A stretch of 64,000 nt of DNA from Termitidicoccus mucosus (GTDB lineage Bacteria > Verrucomicrobiota > Verrucomicrobiia > Opitutales > Opitutaceae). Position numbers and translations under genes: made by a program. The notes below the pieces were generated by a model. The model had not been told where the DNA came from. It made no database searches and saw nothing but the letters and a program-made list of their open reading frames with translations. Numbering within the stretch: position 1 is the stretch's first letter; each line of letters begins with the position of its first letter. This document shows positions 26,285 through 35,063 of the stretch, piece by piece. Location: positions 7,316,501 through 7,380,500 of the forward strand of contig NZ_CP109796.1 in assembly GCF_038725785.1 (NCBI RefSeq), written 5' to 3'.

Positions 26285-27475
26285 TCACCCGCGCTCCCGC
26301 CCCGGCCCGCGCAACTGCGCCCCGCGCATCACCGCGCCGTCGCCGCGCCGCGCCTTGAGCACGTCCACCGCGCTGGCCAGGCGCTTCCGCCGTTCGTCGT
26401 CCGCCGCGCCAAACAAATCCAGCTGGCGCGGCCCGTCATCGACGCCCGACAGCTTCACGCTCACCAGCCGCAACGGGCGCCGCTTCGTCCAGGCCTTGCG
26501 CAGCAGCGGGGCCACCCACGGATAAAACGCCGTTTCCAGGTCCGACGATTCCGGCAGGGTGTGCGCGGCCGAGGCGTGTTCAAAGTTTGGATACCGCGCC
26601 TTCACCGTGACCGTGCGCACGCGTTTCCCGTCGGCGCGGATTTGCGGCATGAGCGCGTCGATCATGCCCTTCGCGACGCGCTCGATTTCCTCAAAGTCGC
26701 CGATGTCGCGGGCGAAGGTCTCCTGTTGCGAATACGATTTCGCCTCCTCGTGCTCCGTCTCCACCGGGCTGTCGTCCTCGCCGCGCGCGGCCGCGAGCAT
26801 TTCGAGCCAGCCGCTCCCGAAGATCGCCTGCAACTCCGCCTCGCCGCGCGCCAGGATGTCCGCCACGCGGGCGATGCCCAGGGCCTTGAGCGACGCCTCG
26901 GTCTTCGGGCCGACGCCCGGCAGCCGGCCGATGTCGAGCGGAGCGAGAAACTCCGCCTCGCCGCCGGGCGGCACCACGACGAAACCGTGCGGTTTTTGCA
27001 GCTTGCTCGCGACGGCCGACACGAGCTTGTTCGTCGCCACGCCCAGCGAGACGGGGATTTGCAATTCGTCCCAGATCCGCCGCTGCAACCCGCCCGCCAC
27101 CGCCACGATTTCCGCCTGCGTCCCGTGGCCGCGCGGCCCGAGGTCGATGTAGCCCTCGTCGATCGAGCGGCGCTCAACCAGCGGCGTGAGCTCCTCGCAC
27201 AAATCAAACATGCGCCGCGAATACTCGCCGTATTTACCCGAGCCGTGGTGAACGAGAATCAGGTCGGGACACACGCGCAACGCCCGCGCCGTCGGCATCG
27301 GCGTATAAACCCCGCAGGCGCGCGCCTCGTAGCTCGCCGACGAGATGATGCCGCGCTCGCGCCCGCCCACCGCGACCTTTTTCCCGCGCAGCGCCGGGTT
27401 CAACGACTGCTCCACCGACACGAAAAACGCGTCGGCATCGAGATGGACGATGGCGGGCAGCGGCGAGGCGGACAT
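26285..27475 (-). CDS. dinB: DNA polymerase IV (Y-family translesion polymerase)
   Basis: This 396-residue Y-family polymerase starts IVHLDADAFFVSVEQ, with the first metal-binding Asp and the steric-gate region. It also carries SIDEGYIDL (second acidic cluster; SIDEA is usual), the helix-hairpin-helix IGRLPGVGPKTEASLKALG and the little-finger domain (about 250-365). Near the C-terminus PRQLDLFG matches the beta-clamp-binding motif QLxLF. It copies past damaged bases at the cost of fidelity. The ATG at 27475 is chosen at the start of the conserved region. It lies 70 bp before the FmdB-like gene and is divergent from the TonB gene across 349 bp that hold a long hairpin. Confidence 0.93.
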   Translation of the reverse strand: MSASPLPAIVHLDADAFFVSVEQSLNPALRGKKVAVGGRERGIISSASYEARACGVYTPMPTARALRVCPDLILVHHGSGKYGEYSRRMFDLCEELTPLVERRSIDEGYIDLGPRGHGTQAEIVAVAGGLQRRIWDELQIPVSLGVATNKLVSAVASKLQKPHGFVVVPPGGEAEFLAPLDIGRLPGVGPKTEASLKALGIARVADILARGEAELQAIFGSGWLEMLAAARGEDDSPVETEHEEAKSYSQQETFARDIGDFEEIERVAKGMIDALMPQIRADGKRVRTVTVKARYPNFEHASAAHTLPESSDLETAFYPWVAPLLRKAWTKRRPLRLVSVKLSGVDDGPRQLDLFGAADDERRKRLASAVDVLKARRGDGAVMRGAQLRGPGRERG

Positions 27476-27584
27476 CGGCGTTCTGGAAATGCACCGGACA
27501 CAATGCCCGGGACAGGCCGCCGTCGCAATCCGGCAATTTCGCCCCACGCCCGTGCCTCGCGAAACGATTCAAAGTGAGGACATC

Positions 27585-27690
27585 GCGCCCGCCCTCTTTC
27601 TTCTTTCCTCTTTATCTTTCTCCCGCCAGAGCCACCGCCCGGAAGATAAAGAGGAAAGAAGAAAGAAGAAAGAGGGCGGGCGCTTCGGGG
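27585..27690. repeat. Long pyrimidine/purine-armed inverted repeat (CTCTTTCTTC family), copy 1
   Basis: Arm 27585-27620 (GCGCCCGCCCTCTTTCTTCT and on) pairs with 27641-27683 almost perfectly. The second arm carries one extra 7-nt unit (AAGAAAG). The loop is about 20 nt. It sits in the 349-bp gap (27476-27824) between the divergent dinB and TonB genes, where I see no gene. The same words recur at 44681, 62144 and 63931. Confidence 0.8.
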
Positions 27691-27824
27691 TGAATTGCGC
27701 CCTGCACGCGGGACGCGCGCGCTCCCCCCGAACCCTCGGCCCTCGCCGCCCCCGCGAAAAAACGCGCATTGCGAATAACCGCTGCTTGTCAGGACGCGCT
27801 TGTTGTTGTTTGTTTGCCTTCGCG

Positions 27825-28661
27825 ATGTCCGCCACGACCACAACCCAGACGCATTCCGCCGGCCCGTATGTAGCCTCCTTGGTGCTGCACGGCGCGGTGG
27901 TGCTCACGATTGCGTTGTCCGCGATGGTGTTTCAGCAGGCGCAGCTCAATTCTCCCAAGATATTCGAACTCGTCGCCGGGGAGGGCACCAACTACGCCGC
28001 CACCGAGGCGCCCGCGCCGTCGCCCGGCGTCAGCTTTGAGCGGCCCGATGTGCCGATCATCGAAACGCCCCTCCAGGCGCCCGAGCCCGAGCCGCAGCCC
28101 GTCGTCCAGCCGGTGCGGCCCGTTGTGGCGCAGCCGACTCCGGTGATCACGCCGAAGCCGGTCGAATCGCCCGTGAAGCCCGCGGAAAAACCAAGGCAAT
28201 CGACCACGAGCTGGCAGGAGTTTCAGCAACAAAACAAAGCCAGGACGCGCGCCCAGTCCACCGGCGCGACTGCACCCTCCGGAGCCAAGTCCGCCGCGGT
28301 TCCGAAAATCAGGGTGCGCGGCGTGACCGGCGGCACCGGCAGTGCCGAGGGCGCGGGCGGCAATGTGTTGAGCCGTTCCGCCGACCAGGATTTGCTCGGC
28401 CTGTACCTCGCGCAACTCCAGCGGCAACTCAAGGCCGCCCACGAAAAACCGACCGGGCTCGGCGATCACCTTTCCGTCACGATTTCCTTCACGCTTTCGG
28501 CCACCGGCGCGATGAGCAATGTGCGCGTGACGCGCTCCTCCGGCAGCGCCGAGTTTGACCAGTCCGCGCTGGCCGCCTTTCGCGCCGTGCGTTCCATCGG
28601 CGAGCGTCCCGACGGGAAAACCGACACCCGCACCGCCGTCTTCAAGATGAGCGACGAGTAG
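27825..28661 (+). CDS. TonB family energy-transducing protein
   Basis: This 278-residue protein has one N-terminal membrane anchor (YVASLVLHGAVVLTIALSAM), a proline-rich periplasmic spacer (about 60-120, PEPEPQPVVQPVRPVV) and a C-terminal TonB/TolA-type domain (about 195-278). That domain contains GDHLSVTISFTLSATGAMSNV and SALAAFRAVRSIG. It should pass proton-motive energy from the inner membrane to outer-membrane receptors such as the one at 8185. No exbB or exbD gene is nearby. The ATG at 27825 is the first that keeps the usual short cytoplasmic tail. It converges on the oligopeptide-binding gene across a 76-bp gap filled by a hairpin. Confidence 0.85.
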   Translation: MSATTTTQTHSAGPYVASLVLHGAVVLTIALSAMVFQQAQLNSPKIFELVAGEGTNYAATEAPAPSPGVSFERPDVPIIETPLQAPEPEPQPVVQPVRPVVAQPTPVITPKPVESPVKPAEKPRQSTTSWQEFQQQNKARTRAQSTGATAPSGAKSAAVPKIRVRGVTGGTGSAEGAGGNVLSRSADQDLLGLYLAQLQRQLKAAHEKPTGLGDHLSVTISFTLSATGAMSNVRVTRSSGSAEFDQSALAAFRAVRSIGERPDGKTDTRTAVFKMSDE

Positions 28662-28670
28662 GGGCCTGGC

Positions 28671-28750
28671 GGCAAGTGGCAAGTATCAAGAAGCCGGATA
28701 CACATCGCGGTGACTCTCCCTTGATACTTGCCACTTGTTACTTGTCACTT
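28671..28750. repeat. AAGTGACAAGT-family hairpin between convergent genes
   Basis: Arm 28673-28690 pairs perfectly over 18 bp with 28720-28737. Arms are built from short-period words (CAAGTGGCAAGTATCAAG). The outer arm continues to 28750 and supplies the last three codons and stop of the minus-strand OppA-like gene. A sister element lies at 35064-35190. Confidence 0.85.
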
Positions 28751-30372
28751 CTTTCCAGCCAGACGTTCTGGTAGCGGTGGATGCCGAGAAGGGACGGCGT
28801 CCAGCCTTTCACGTCGGAATGGATGAGAAAGACGCGCGTGCCGAAAAAAACCGGGGCGATGGGTCCGCCGTCGAGCAGGATGGCTTCGGCGCGCTGGAAG
28901 AGTTCGTCCCGTTTCTGCCTGTCCATCGTGCGGTTCGCCCCGGCGATGAGACGGTCGTAGTCGGGATTGCTCCAATGGGTCTGGTTGTTGCCGCCATCGG
29001 TCACGAACATGTCGAGGTAGGTGCCGGGGTCGTTGTAGTCGCCGACCCAGCGCGAGCGGCTGATCTGGTAATCAATCGTGCGCTGGTGGTCGAGATAGAC
29101 GCGGAAGTCGCGGTTGGCGAGCGTGACGTTGATGCCGAGTTCGCGGCGCCACATTTCCTGGATGGCTTGCAGGACCTTCTGGTTCACGGCGTCGGTGTTC
29201 ATCTGGATTTCGAGCACGGGAAATCCTTTTCCGCCGGGGAAGCCGGCGTCGGCGAGGAGGCGGCGCGCGGCGTCGAAATCGGTGGGCACGCGGGCGGCGG
29301 AGGTGTAGCCGGCGGTGTTGGGCGGCGTGAAAAAATGCGCGGGCTGGCGGCTGCCGTGGAGCAGGTCGCGGCAGATGACTTCGCGGTCGATGGCGAGCGC
29401 GAGGGCGCGGCGGACCCCGGGCCGGTCGAGGGGCGGGACTTTTATGTTGAAGCGGAGGTAGAAGGTTTCGAGGAGCGGGTCGATGCGCAGGGATTCGGGG
29501 GCGGCGCGGCGCCAGGCGGGAATCTTTTCCGGGAGGAGATCGTAGGTGATGTGGACCTGGCCGGCGCGGAAGTTGTGCTCGTCGGTGGCGATGTTGTCGT
29601 TGGGGAAAAAGACGACCGCGCGCAGGCGGGTGTGCTCGGCGTCATAGTAGAGCGGGTTTTTCGTGACGACGATGCGATTGTTTGGCGACCACTCGGCGAG
29701 GACGAAGGGGCCGTTGCCGACGAGGTTGCCGGGGCGCGTCCAGGCGGTGCCGCGCTGGTCGAGTTTGCCGTGCTTGAGAATGGTGGGAGGATGGACGGGA
29801 AACCAGGCGGTGTGCGCGAGGAGCGCGAGCAGGTGCGGGGTGGGGTGGGCGAGGGTGAGCCGGAGCGTGAGGGGATCGAGGGCGCGCGCGCCGACCTGCG
29901 AGAAGTCCGCGAGCGCGCCGGTGTTGTAGGCCTCGGCGTTTTCCAGCGGATAAAGCATGTAGGCGTATTCGGAGGCGAGCGCGGGCGAGAGCATGCGCTG
30001 CCACGAGGTGACGAAGTCGGCGGCCGTGACGGGATCGCCGTTCGACCAGCGTGCCTCGGGGCGCAGGTGGAAGGTGTAGGCGAGGCCGTCGTCGGACACC
30101 TCCCAGCGGGCGGCGGCGCCGGGCACCGGCTCGGAGGTCGCCTCGTCGAAGACCGTGAGGCCCTCGAAGAGTGCGATGACGATGTTGTAATCGGTGTAGG
30201 CGGTGATGATCTGCGGGTCGAGGTCCTGCGGTTCGGCGCCGTTGCCGAGGAGGAGCGTTTGCGTGCGGAGCGCGGCATCGACGGGCGTCTCGCGTTTGCC
30301 GCAACCGGCGAGCATGGCGAGCGACGCGAGGAGGACGGTGGCGAGCAGGGAGGCGGACGAGTGGCGGAGCAT
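28738..30372 (-). CDS. ABC transporter oligopeptide-binding lipoprotein (OppA/DppA type)
   Basis: This 544-residue family 5 solute-binding protein has a lipoprotein signal peptide (LLASLAMLAGC, lipid on Cys24). Typical stretches are AEPQDLDPQIITAYTDYNIV, FHLRPEARWSNGDPVTAADF, LVGNGPFVLAEWSPNNRIVV and SRSRWVGDYNDPGTYLDMF. It should capture peptides outside the inner membrane for an Opp-type importer. No permease or ATPase genes are adjacent, so it may be an orphan. The final codons (Glu-Arg-Ser-Asp-Lys-stop) lie inside the dispersed hairpin at 28671-28750, so the repeat provides the stop codon. Upstream, 295 bp hold repeat copies. Confidence 0.92.
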   Translation of the reverse strand: MLRHSSASLLATVLLASLAMLAGCGKRETPVDAALRTQTLLLGNGAEPQDLDPQIITAYTDYNIVIALFEGLTVFDEATSEPVPGAAARWEVSDDGLAYTFHLRPEARWSNGDPVTAADFVTSWQRMLSPALASEYAYMLYPLENAEAYNTGALADFSQVGARALDPLTLRLTLAHPTPHLLALLAHTAWFPVHPPTILKHGKLDQRGTAWTRPGNLVGNGPFVLAEWSPNNRIVVTKNPLYYDAEHTRLRAVVFFPNDNIATDEHNFRAGQVHITYDLLPEKIPAWRRAAPESLRIDPLLETFYLRFNIKVPPLDRPGVRRALALAIDREVICRDLLHGSRQPAHFFTPPNTAGYTSAARVPTDFDAARRLLADAGFPGGKGFPVLEIQMNTDAVNQKVLQAIQEMWRRELGINVTLANRDFRVYLDHQRTIDYQISRSRWVGDYNDPGTYLDMFVTDGGNNQTHWSNPDYDRLIAGANRTMDRQKRDELFQRAEAILLDGGPIAPVFFGTRVFLIHSDVKGWTPSLLGIHRYQNVWLERSDK

Positions 30373-30520
30373 GGATCGGATAATGCGCGTGCAGCAGAGC
30401 AGGCCGCGCCGCCGCTGTAAAGCGAGGCGCGCGGCAATGAGGCAAAATCGCGTGAAAAATCAACGTGGCGCCGCCACCCGCCACCTCGGGCGCCGCCGCC
30501 TGATATCACAAGCTGCGATG

Positions 30521-30620
30521 TTATACCATTTCTGAACGAGCTTTATATTTTAGGTAGGGCGAGGCGTCCCGCCGAGCCGTTGGCGCTCGCGGCTCGGCGG
30601 GACGCCTCGCCCTACCTAAA
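30521..30620 (-). repeat. Dispersed repeat family A, copy 3, with perfect 30-bp hairpin
   Basis: Arms 30549-30578 and 30591-30620 are perfectly complementary (TTTAGGTAGGGCGAGGCGTC and on), with a 12-nt loop. The left flank, read in reverse, is the AAATATAAA and GAAATGGTAT end of family A. It lies upstream of the OppA-like gene and downstream of the DUF1501 gene. Confidence 0.8.
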
Positions 30621-30622
30621 CC

Positions 30623-30647
30623 GGACGGCACGGAGGCCGTCCCTCCA
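30623..30647. repeat. Dispersed repeat family B, single arm
   Basis: The 25 bases GGACGGCACGGAGGCCGTCC plus CTCCA are identical to the right arm of the hairpin at 46583-46647. It abuts repeat A copy 3, so the two families are joined here. Confidence 0.75.
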
Positions 30648-30667
30648 ATGCACCCGCGCAACGTCCG

Positions 30668-31942
30668 TCACAAGAATGCCAGCGGATGATAGGTTTTGCC
30701 GAGGATGGCGTCGGTCGGGCAGTTGAACCAGCGGTCAAGCATCGTGGCGTAAACTTGGCGGAAGTCGGTGCTGAAGGCGAGGTCCTGGTTGCGCTTCAGG
30801 TCGAGCGAGGGTGGCCTGCCGTGGAGGCCGCCTTTGATTTTCGAACCCATCACAAAGAGCGGCGCGGCCGTGCCGTGGTCGGTGCCTTTGCTTTCGTTTT
30901 CCATCGGGCGGCGGCCGAATTCCGAAAAGGTCATCGTCACGACCTGGTCGGAGAGTCCGTGCGCATCGAGGTCCTTTTGAAACGCGGCGAGTCCCTGCGA
31001 GAGTGTGCGCATGAGGTTCTGGTGCGTGGTGGCCTGGTTGTAGTGCGTGTCGAATCCGCCGAGGGAGACGAAATACACGCGCGTCGAGAGGCCGGCGGCG
31101 ATGAGGCCGGCGACGTTGCGCAGGGATTGGGCGAAGTTGTTGCCGGGGTAGGCGACGCCGGGTTTATAGTCGGACAAGACTTTCTGGACGCGCTTTTCGG
31201 TGACGAGCGCGTCCATCATGGTTTGCTTGAGGAAGCTGTTGTTGTCATGGCCGTCGGGGTCGGCCCCGGCGGATTCATTGACGAGGGTTTCGAGGAATTT
31301 CAGGTTGTCCTTGTTTCCGCGGCGGCGGAGCAGGGCGGGGTTGAGGCCGAAGGTGGAGTGCGTGTGCCCGGCGAGAAACGATTGCGGCACCTCGCCGCTG
31401 AGATGGACGGCGAGCGGGTCGGCCTCGGCCGCGTTTGCAGGGATGCCGGGCGCGCCGGCGCAGGTGTTGTCGAGAAAGCGGCCGATCCAGCCGGTGGATA
31501 TGAAGCGGTCGCTATCGCTGGCGGATTCCCAAATCTCGGTGGAGCGGAAGTGCGAGCGGTTGGGGTTGGGATAGCCGACGTTTTGCACGATGCCGAGCTT
31601 GCCCTCCTGAAAGAGCGCGTTGAGTTCCGTGCAGCCGGGATGCAGGCCCAGGGTGCCGGAGAGGCGCAGGACGTCCTTTTTGTCGATGGCGAGGGTGGGG
31701 CGCAGGCGGTAATAATGCGCGTCCTCGAAGGGGATGACGGTATTGAGGCCGTCGTTGCCGCCGGCGAGCTGCACGATGACGAGGATGCTGCGGTCGCGTT
31801 CCGGCGCGGGCGTGGCGGCGAGGGTGGACTGGACGAGGAACGAGGGCGCGAACCGGCTGAACGCGAGCAGCCCGATGCCGCCGCCGGCGAGCCTGAAAAA
31901 TTCGCGGCGCGTGGTGGGAAGGGGATTGCTTTGATTTTTCAT
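30668..31942 (-). CDS. DUF1501 domain protein with Tat signal
   Basis: This 424-residue DUF1501 protein (sulfatase-like fold) has a twin-arginine signal, TRREFFRLAGGGIGLLAFSR. Family landmarks are ILVIVQLAGGNDGLNTVIPF, LGLHPGCTELNALFQEGKLG, VYFVSLGGFDTHYNQ, TMTFSEFGRRPMEN and GTDHGTAAPLFVMG. Members are exported and almost always paired with a DUF1800 protein, as here. Biochemical function is not established. The DUF1800 gene lies 230 bp upstream on the same strand; that gap holds a hairpin, so coupling may be loose. Confidence 0.9.
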   Translation of the reverse strand: MKNQSNPLPTTRREFFRLAGGGIGLLAFSRFAPSFLVQSTLAATPAPERDRSILVIVQLAGGNDGLNTVIPFEDAHYYRLRPTLAIDKKDVLRLSGTLGLHPGCTELNALFQEGKLGIVQNVGYPNPNRSHFRSTEIWESASDSDRFISTGWIGRFLDNTCAGAPGIPANAAEADPLAVHLSGEVPQSFLAGHTHSTFGLNPALLRRRGNKDNLKFLETLVNESAGADPDGHDNNSFLKQTMMDALVTEKRVQKVLSDYKPGVAYPGNNFAQSLRNVAGLIAAGLSTRVYFVSLGGFDTHYNQATTHQNLMRTLSQGLAAFQKDLDAHGLSDQVVTMTFSEFGRRPMENESKGTDHGTAAPLFVMGSKIKGGLHGRPPSLDLKRNQDLAFSTDFRQVYATMLDRWFNCPTDAILGKTYHPLAFL

Positions 31943-31997
31943 AAAGGGAGATGGTTTTTATCTAACCGCTAGGGGGCGTGAAATGGAATCATGGGAA

Positions 31998-32125
31998 ATT
32001 CTAAAATTAACAGCAAAGGCGGCAAAGGTCGCGAAGAATGGACATGAGTTATTATACAATGGCATGGTTTCAGTCTCATGGATTTTCATCGCGCTTTTTG
32101 CGTTCTTTGCTGTTAAAAATGAACT
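31998..32125. repeat. Imperfect long inverted repeat (AACAGCAAAG type)
   Basis: TTAACAGCAAAG at 32007-32018 pairs perfectly with 32105-32116. Weaker pairing continues inward through GGCAAAGGTCGCGAAG to CATGAG and CTCATG. It lies between the DUF1800 and DUF1501 genes. The remaining gap to 32172 is AT-rich with no gene seen. Confidence 0.65.
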
Positions 32126-32172
32126 TTTATAAGTTGCCTTATATATTAAATAACCGCGAAGAGAATGGGAAA

Positions 32173-33717
32173 TCAGCAGAGTTGGTATTCGGGCGACTGT
32201 AATAATGTGATGGCGGTGTCGCGGATGCGGGTGAGGATGCGCGACGGTTGTTTGTTGCCGTCGCCGGTGAGGTGACGGATGATGCTTTCGCGGTAGTCGG
32301 CGGAGACTTTCACGGGCAGAAACACCTGCAAAAAAATATCGGCGATCTGCTCCGGGGTCATGTCAACGAAGCGCTGGAGGGCCTGGTTGTTGACGGTGAA
32401 GCGGTCGTTTCCGGCGGCGTGCGCGGCGTCGAAATCAACCTTCTCGTCGGCGTTTATTTTCTTCTCGTCGATGGGAGTGAAGAGGCCCTGGGCAAACTGG
32501 CGGCGCGCGCTGAGCGTGGCGGAGTTTATCCAGGAGCGTCCGCCGACCCAGCCGCGGACATTGGGCGGGTTGTATATATGCAGGCCCATCTGGCGGAGCG
32601 GCGCGACCGTGAGGCGCGGCGCGGGCGTGACGTCGAGGCGCAGGTCCTGCAGCAGGCCGAAATAATATTGAAGCGGGTTTTTTATGAAATTGCCGCGATA
32701 ATCGGGCGCGAAGAAAAGGCGGCTGCCGAAGAAACGATGGGCGAGGGCGCGGAGGTCGTGCTTTTGGCCGGCCCACCACGCGCCGAGCGCGGCGAGCTGG
32801 TTTTCGTCGACGGGGTGGTCGGACAAATAAAAGCGCGCCATCTCGCGCGGGACGAAGGTGGCGGCGGCGGGCCGCCGGAAGGCGAGGTCGATGATGTCGT
32901 CGCCGGTGAACGCGCCGGTCTGGCCGAAGACGGTCTTGGGGGAGTTGTCGTGCTGCTTGGGGGCGAAATAAAATCCGCCGTCCTTGTCGAGGCGGTAGCC
33001 GGTGAAGGCGCGCGCGGCCTCCTTGATGTCTTTTTCGGTATAGTTGCCTTCGCCGAGGACGAAGAGTTCGAAGAGCTCGCGGGCGAAGTTTTCGTTGGGC
33101 GCGTCGCGCTTGCTGGCCTGGAGGTCGAGATAGCGGATCATCGCGGGCGAGCGCGAGACAGCCTTGGCCAGCGTGGCGGCGGGGCCGAGCGAATGGCGGC
33201 GGAGGATGTCGTGATGCTCCCAGATCTGGTCGGAGCGGTTTACCTTTTCGTAGCTGACGACGTAGATGTCGCCGAGGAAGAGCACCCATTTTTCCTGCGC
33301 GGAGATTCGCGGGTGCGCGGCGAAGGAAAGCCACTGCACGGCCATGCTTTGGAGGGACTGGCGCGAGCGTTCGCGGGCGATTTTCTGGAGTTCGCGTTTT
33401 TCGTCGGGCGTGGCGGCGGCCTTGAGTTGCGCGGCGTGCTCCGGCATGCCGTTTTCGTATTCGACAACAGGCTTTGGTTTATCGAACAGGGCGATTTGGG
33501 CGGGAAAAAGGCGGTCGAGCGTGGCGGGCAGCCCTTCGTCCACGGCGCGCTTGATATCGGCGGGTTGCGCGGACCATGCGGCGCGCCGGAAAAGGTGGCG
33601 CGCGGCGGCGGCGTCCCACTGTGCGGCGGGGAACGGCCGCCATGCCTCGTCGGGGGGAAGCGCGGAGGCGGGCGGGCGGGCTGACCGTGACGTTGAGGAG
33701 ACGGTGGTCGTTTCCAT
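32173..33717 (-). CDS. DUF1800 domain protein
   Basis: This 514-residue protein matches the DUF1800 family: AAARHLFRRAAWSAQPADIKRA near the N-terminus, then LDLQASKRDAPNENFARELF, VLGEGNYTEKDIKEAARAFTGYR, PREMARFYLSDHPVDENQLA, and MGLHIYNPPNVRGWVGGRSW with INSATLSARR. The family is usually encoded beside DUF1501 and is predicted to be exported or membrane-associated, but its activity is unknown. No obvious signal peptide is present; the N-terminus is low complexity (TTTVSSTSRSARPPASA). It lies between alr upstream and the DUF1501 gene downstream. Confidence 0.9.
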   Translation of the reverse strand: METTTVSSTSRSARPPASALPPDEAWRPFPAAQWDAAAARHLFRRAAWSAQPADIKRAVDEGLPATLDRLFPAQIALFDKPKPVVEYENGMPEHAAQLKAAATPDEKRELQKIARERSRQSLQSMAVQWLSFAAHPRISAQEKWVLFLGDIYVVSYEKVNRSDQIWEHHDILRRHSLGPAATLAKAVSRSPAMIRYLDLQASKRDAPNENFARELFELFVLGEGNYTEKDIKEAARAFTGYRLDKDGGFYFAPKQHDNSPKTVFGQTGAFTGDDIIDLAFRRPAAATFVPREMARFYLSDHPVDENQLAALGAWWAGQKHDLRALAHRFFGSRLFFAPDYRGNFIKNPLQYYFGLLQDLRLDVTPAPRLTVAPLRQMGLHIYNPPNVRGWVGGRSWINSATLSARRQFAQGLFTPIDEKKINADEKVDFDAAHAAGNDRFTVNNQALQRFVDMTPEQIADIFLQVFLPVKVSADYRESIIRHLTGDGNKQPSRILTRIRDTAITLLQSPEYQLC

Positions 33718-33798
33718 GCCGGTGAAGACGGCGCTTTAGCAAAGTGGTTTCAGGAAGCGGGGTAAAAGAATGGTGAGGGTTTTTGGGAAATCGAACCA

Positions 33799-33892
33799 TT
33801 TATCTCACACAAAGGCGCCAAGGCACAAAGGAATGAATCATAACAGCGCACTTCCCGGCACGTTGTGCCTTCGTGTCTTTGTGTGAGATAAA
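33799..33892. repeat. CACAAAGGCGCCAAGGCACAA-type inverted repeat
   Basis: Arms 33799-33828 and 33863-33892 match at 27 of 30 positions. They start TTTATCTCACACAAAG and are built of repeated (CA)CAAAGG-like words. It lies between the alr stop and the DUF1800 start and may act as a terminator, but no T-tract follows on the minus strand. Confidence 0.75.
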
Positions 33893-33907
33893 AACCGAAC
33901 GATTTTT

Positions 33908-35056
33908 TTAGAGACCCAGCGCGGTCTTGTAGAGGCGGGGCACGCGCTTGGTCACGGAGCAGAGCGTTTCCCACGGGATGGTGTCGGCCCAGTGGCTGAA
34001 TTCCGTGACGGTAATCTCCGCGCCGCCTTGGCGTCCGACCAGCACGCATTCGTCGCCGCTTGCGACACCGGGGATGTCGGTGACATCGACGATGGTCTGG
34101 TCCATCGTCACGCGGCCGAGCACGGGACAGCGGGCTCCGCGGATGAGGACGCGGGCGCGGTTGCTGGCGGCGCGGGGGATGCCGTCGCCGTAACCCGCCG
34201 TGAGCACGGCGATGGCGCTGTCCCGCGCGAGCGTGTGCGTGCTGCCGTAGCTGATGCCGGTGCCGCGCGGGAGTTGTTTCACGATGCCGACGCGCGTGCG
34301 AAAACTGAAGACAGGCTCGGTGTGGACCTGGGCGAGCAGCGAGTCGCGGCGGGGCACGATGCCGAACTGGAGCAGGCCGACGCGGACGGCGTTGAACGGG
34401 CCGGCGGACTCGAGGGTTTCGAGGCCGGCGCTGTTGTCGGCATGAATGAAGAGTTGCGAGAGATCGAGGCGCGGGCAGCAGGCGAGGGCCTTGAGGAAGC
34501 GGCGGCGTTGCTCGGCGGTGAAGGCGGGGTTTTCGTCGGGGCTGGCAAAGTGCGTGAACACACCGCCGAGCCGAATGTGCGGGGCGGCGAGAATCTCGGA
34601 GCAGAGTTTTTCGGCATGTTCGTGCCAGACGCCGAGGCGGCCCATGCCGGTGTCGATTTTCAGGTGGACGGTGACGGGACGCCCGCTGGCGCGCCCGACG
34701 GCGTCGAAACGGCGCACCTCGTCGCTGGTGGAGACGGTGGCGATGAGGTCGTAGTCGGCGAGGTGGCGGTCTTCCTCGGGAAGCAGGGGGCTGAGCAGGA
34801 GGATGGGCCAGCCGGGGCCGATTTCGCGAAGGGCGGCGGCCTCGGCGAGGTTGGCGACGGCGAAGAGGTCGGCGCCGGCGTGCATGAGGCGCGCGGCGGC
34901 CTGCGGGAGGCCGTGGCCGTAGGCGTCGGCCTTGACGACGGCGACGTAGCGCATGTGCGGAGGCAGCGAGGCGCGGATGAGGCGGAGATTGCGCTCAAGC
35001 GCGGCGAGGTCGATTTCGGCCCAGCAACGGAGCGGGAGTTGGCTGAAAGGAGGCAT
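33908..35056 (-). CDS. alr: Alanine racemase
   Basis: This 382-residue fold-type III PLP enzyme makes D-alanine for peptidoglycan. The PLP lysine is in AVVKADAYGHG, the second catalytic residue (Tyr) in GISYGSTHTL, and the substrate-site stretch is VHLKIDTGMGRLG. The C-terminal beta domain contains RVTMDQTIVDVTD. The ATG at 35056 is favoured; a longer open frame to 35086 would be encoded by the hairpin immediately upstream. That hairpin ends about 8 nt before the start codon, leaving no visible Shine-Dalgarno sequence. tsaB lies upstream on the same strand. Confidence 0.95.
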   Translation of the reverse strand: MPPFSQLPLRCWAEIDLAALERNLRLIRASLPPHMRYVAVVKADAYGHGLPQAAARLMHAGADLFAVANLAEAAALREIGPGWPILLLSPLLPEEDRHLADYDLIATVSTSDEVRRFDAVGRASGRPVTVHLKIDTGMGRLGVWHEHAEKLCSEILAAPHIRLGGVFTHFASPDENPAFTAEQRRRFLKALACCPRLDLSQLFIHADNSAGLETLESAGPFNAVRVGLLQFGIVPRRDSLLAQVHTEPVFSFRTRVGIVKQLPRGTGISYGSTHTLARDSAIAVLTAGYGDGIPRAASNRARVLIRGARCPVLGRVTMDQTIVDVTDIPGVASGDECVLVGRQGGAEITVTEFSHWADTIPWETLCSVTKRVPRLYKTALGL

Positions 35057-35063
35057 GGGAAAA

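Noticed and set aside
28735-30420. A 561-codon plus-strand frame opposite the OppA-like gene
   Set aside because: It is a Val/Gly/Glu-rich antisense shadow, while the minus-strand frame has a lipobox and family motifs.
32248-33684. A 478-codon plus-strand frame opposite the DUF1800 gene
   Set aside because: It is a Gly/Val/Ala-rich shadow of a recognised family member on the other strand.
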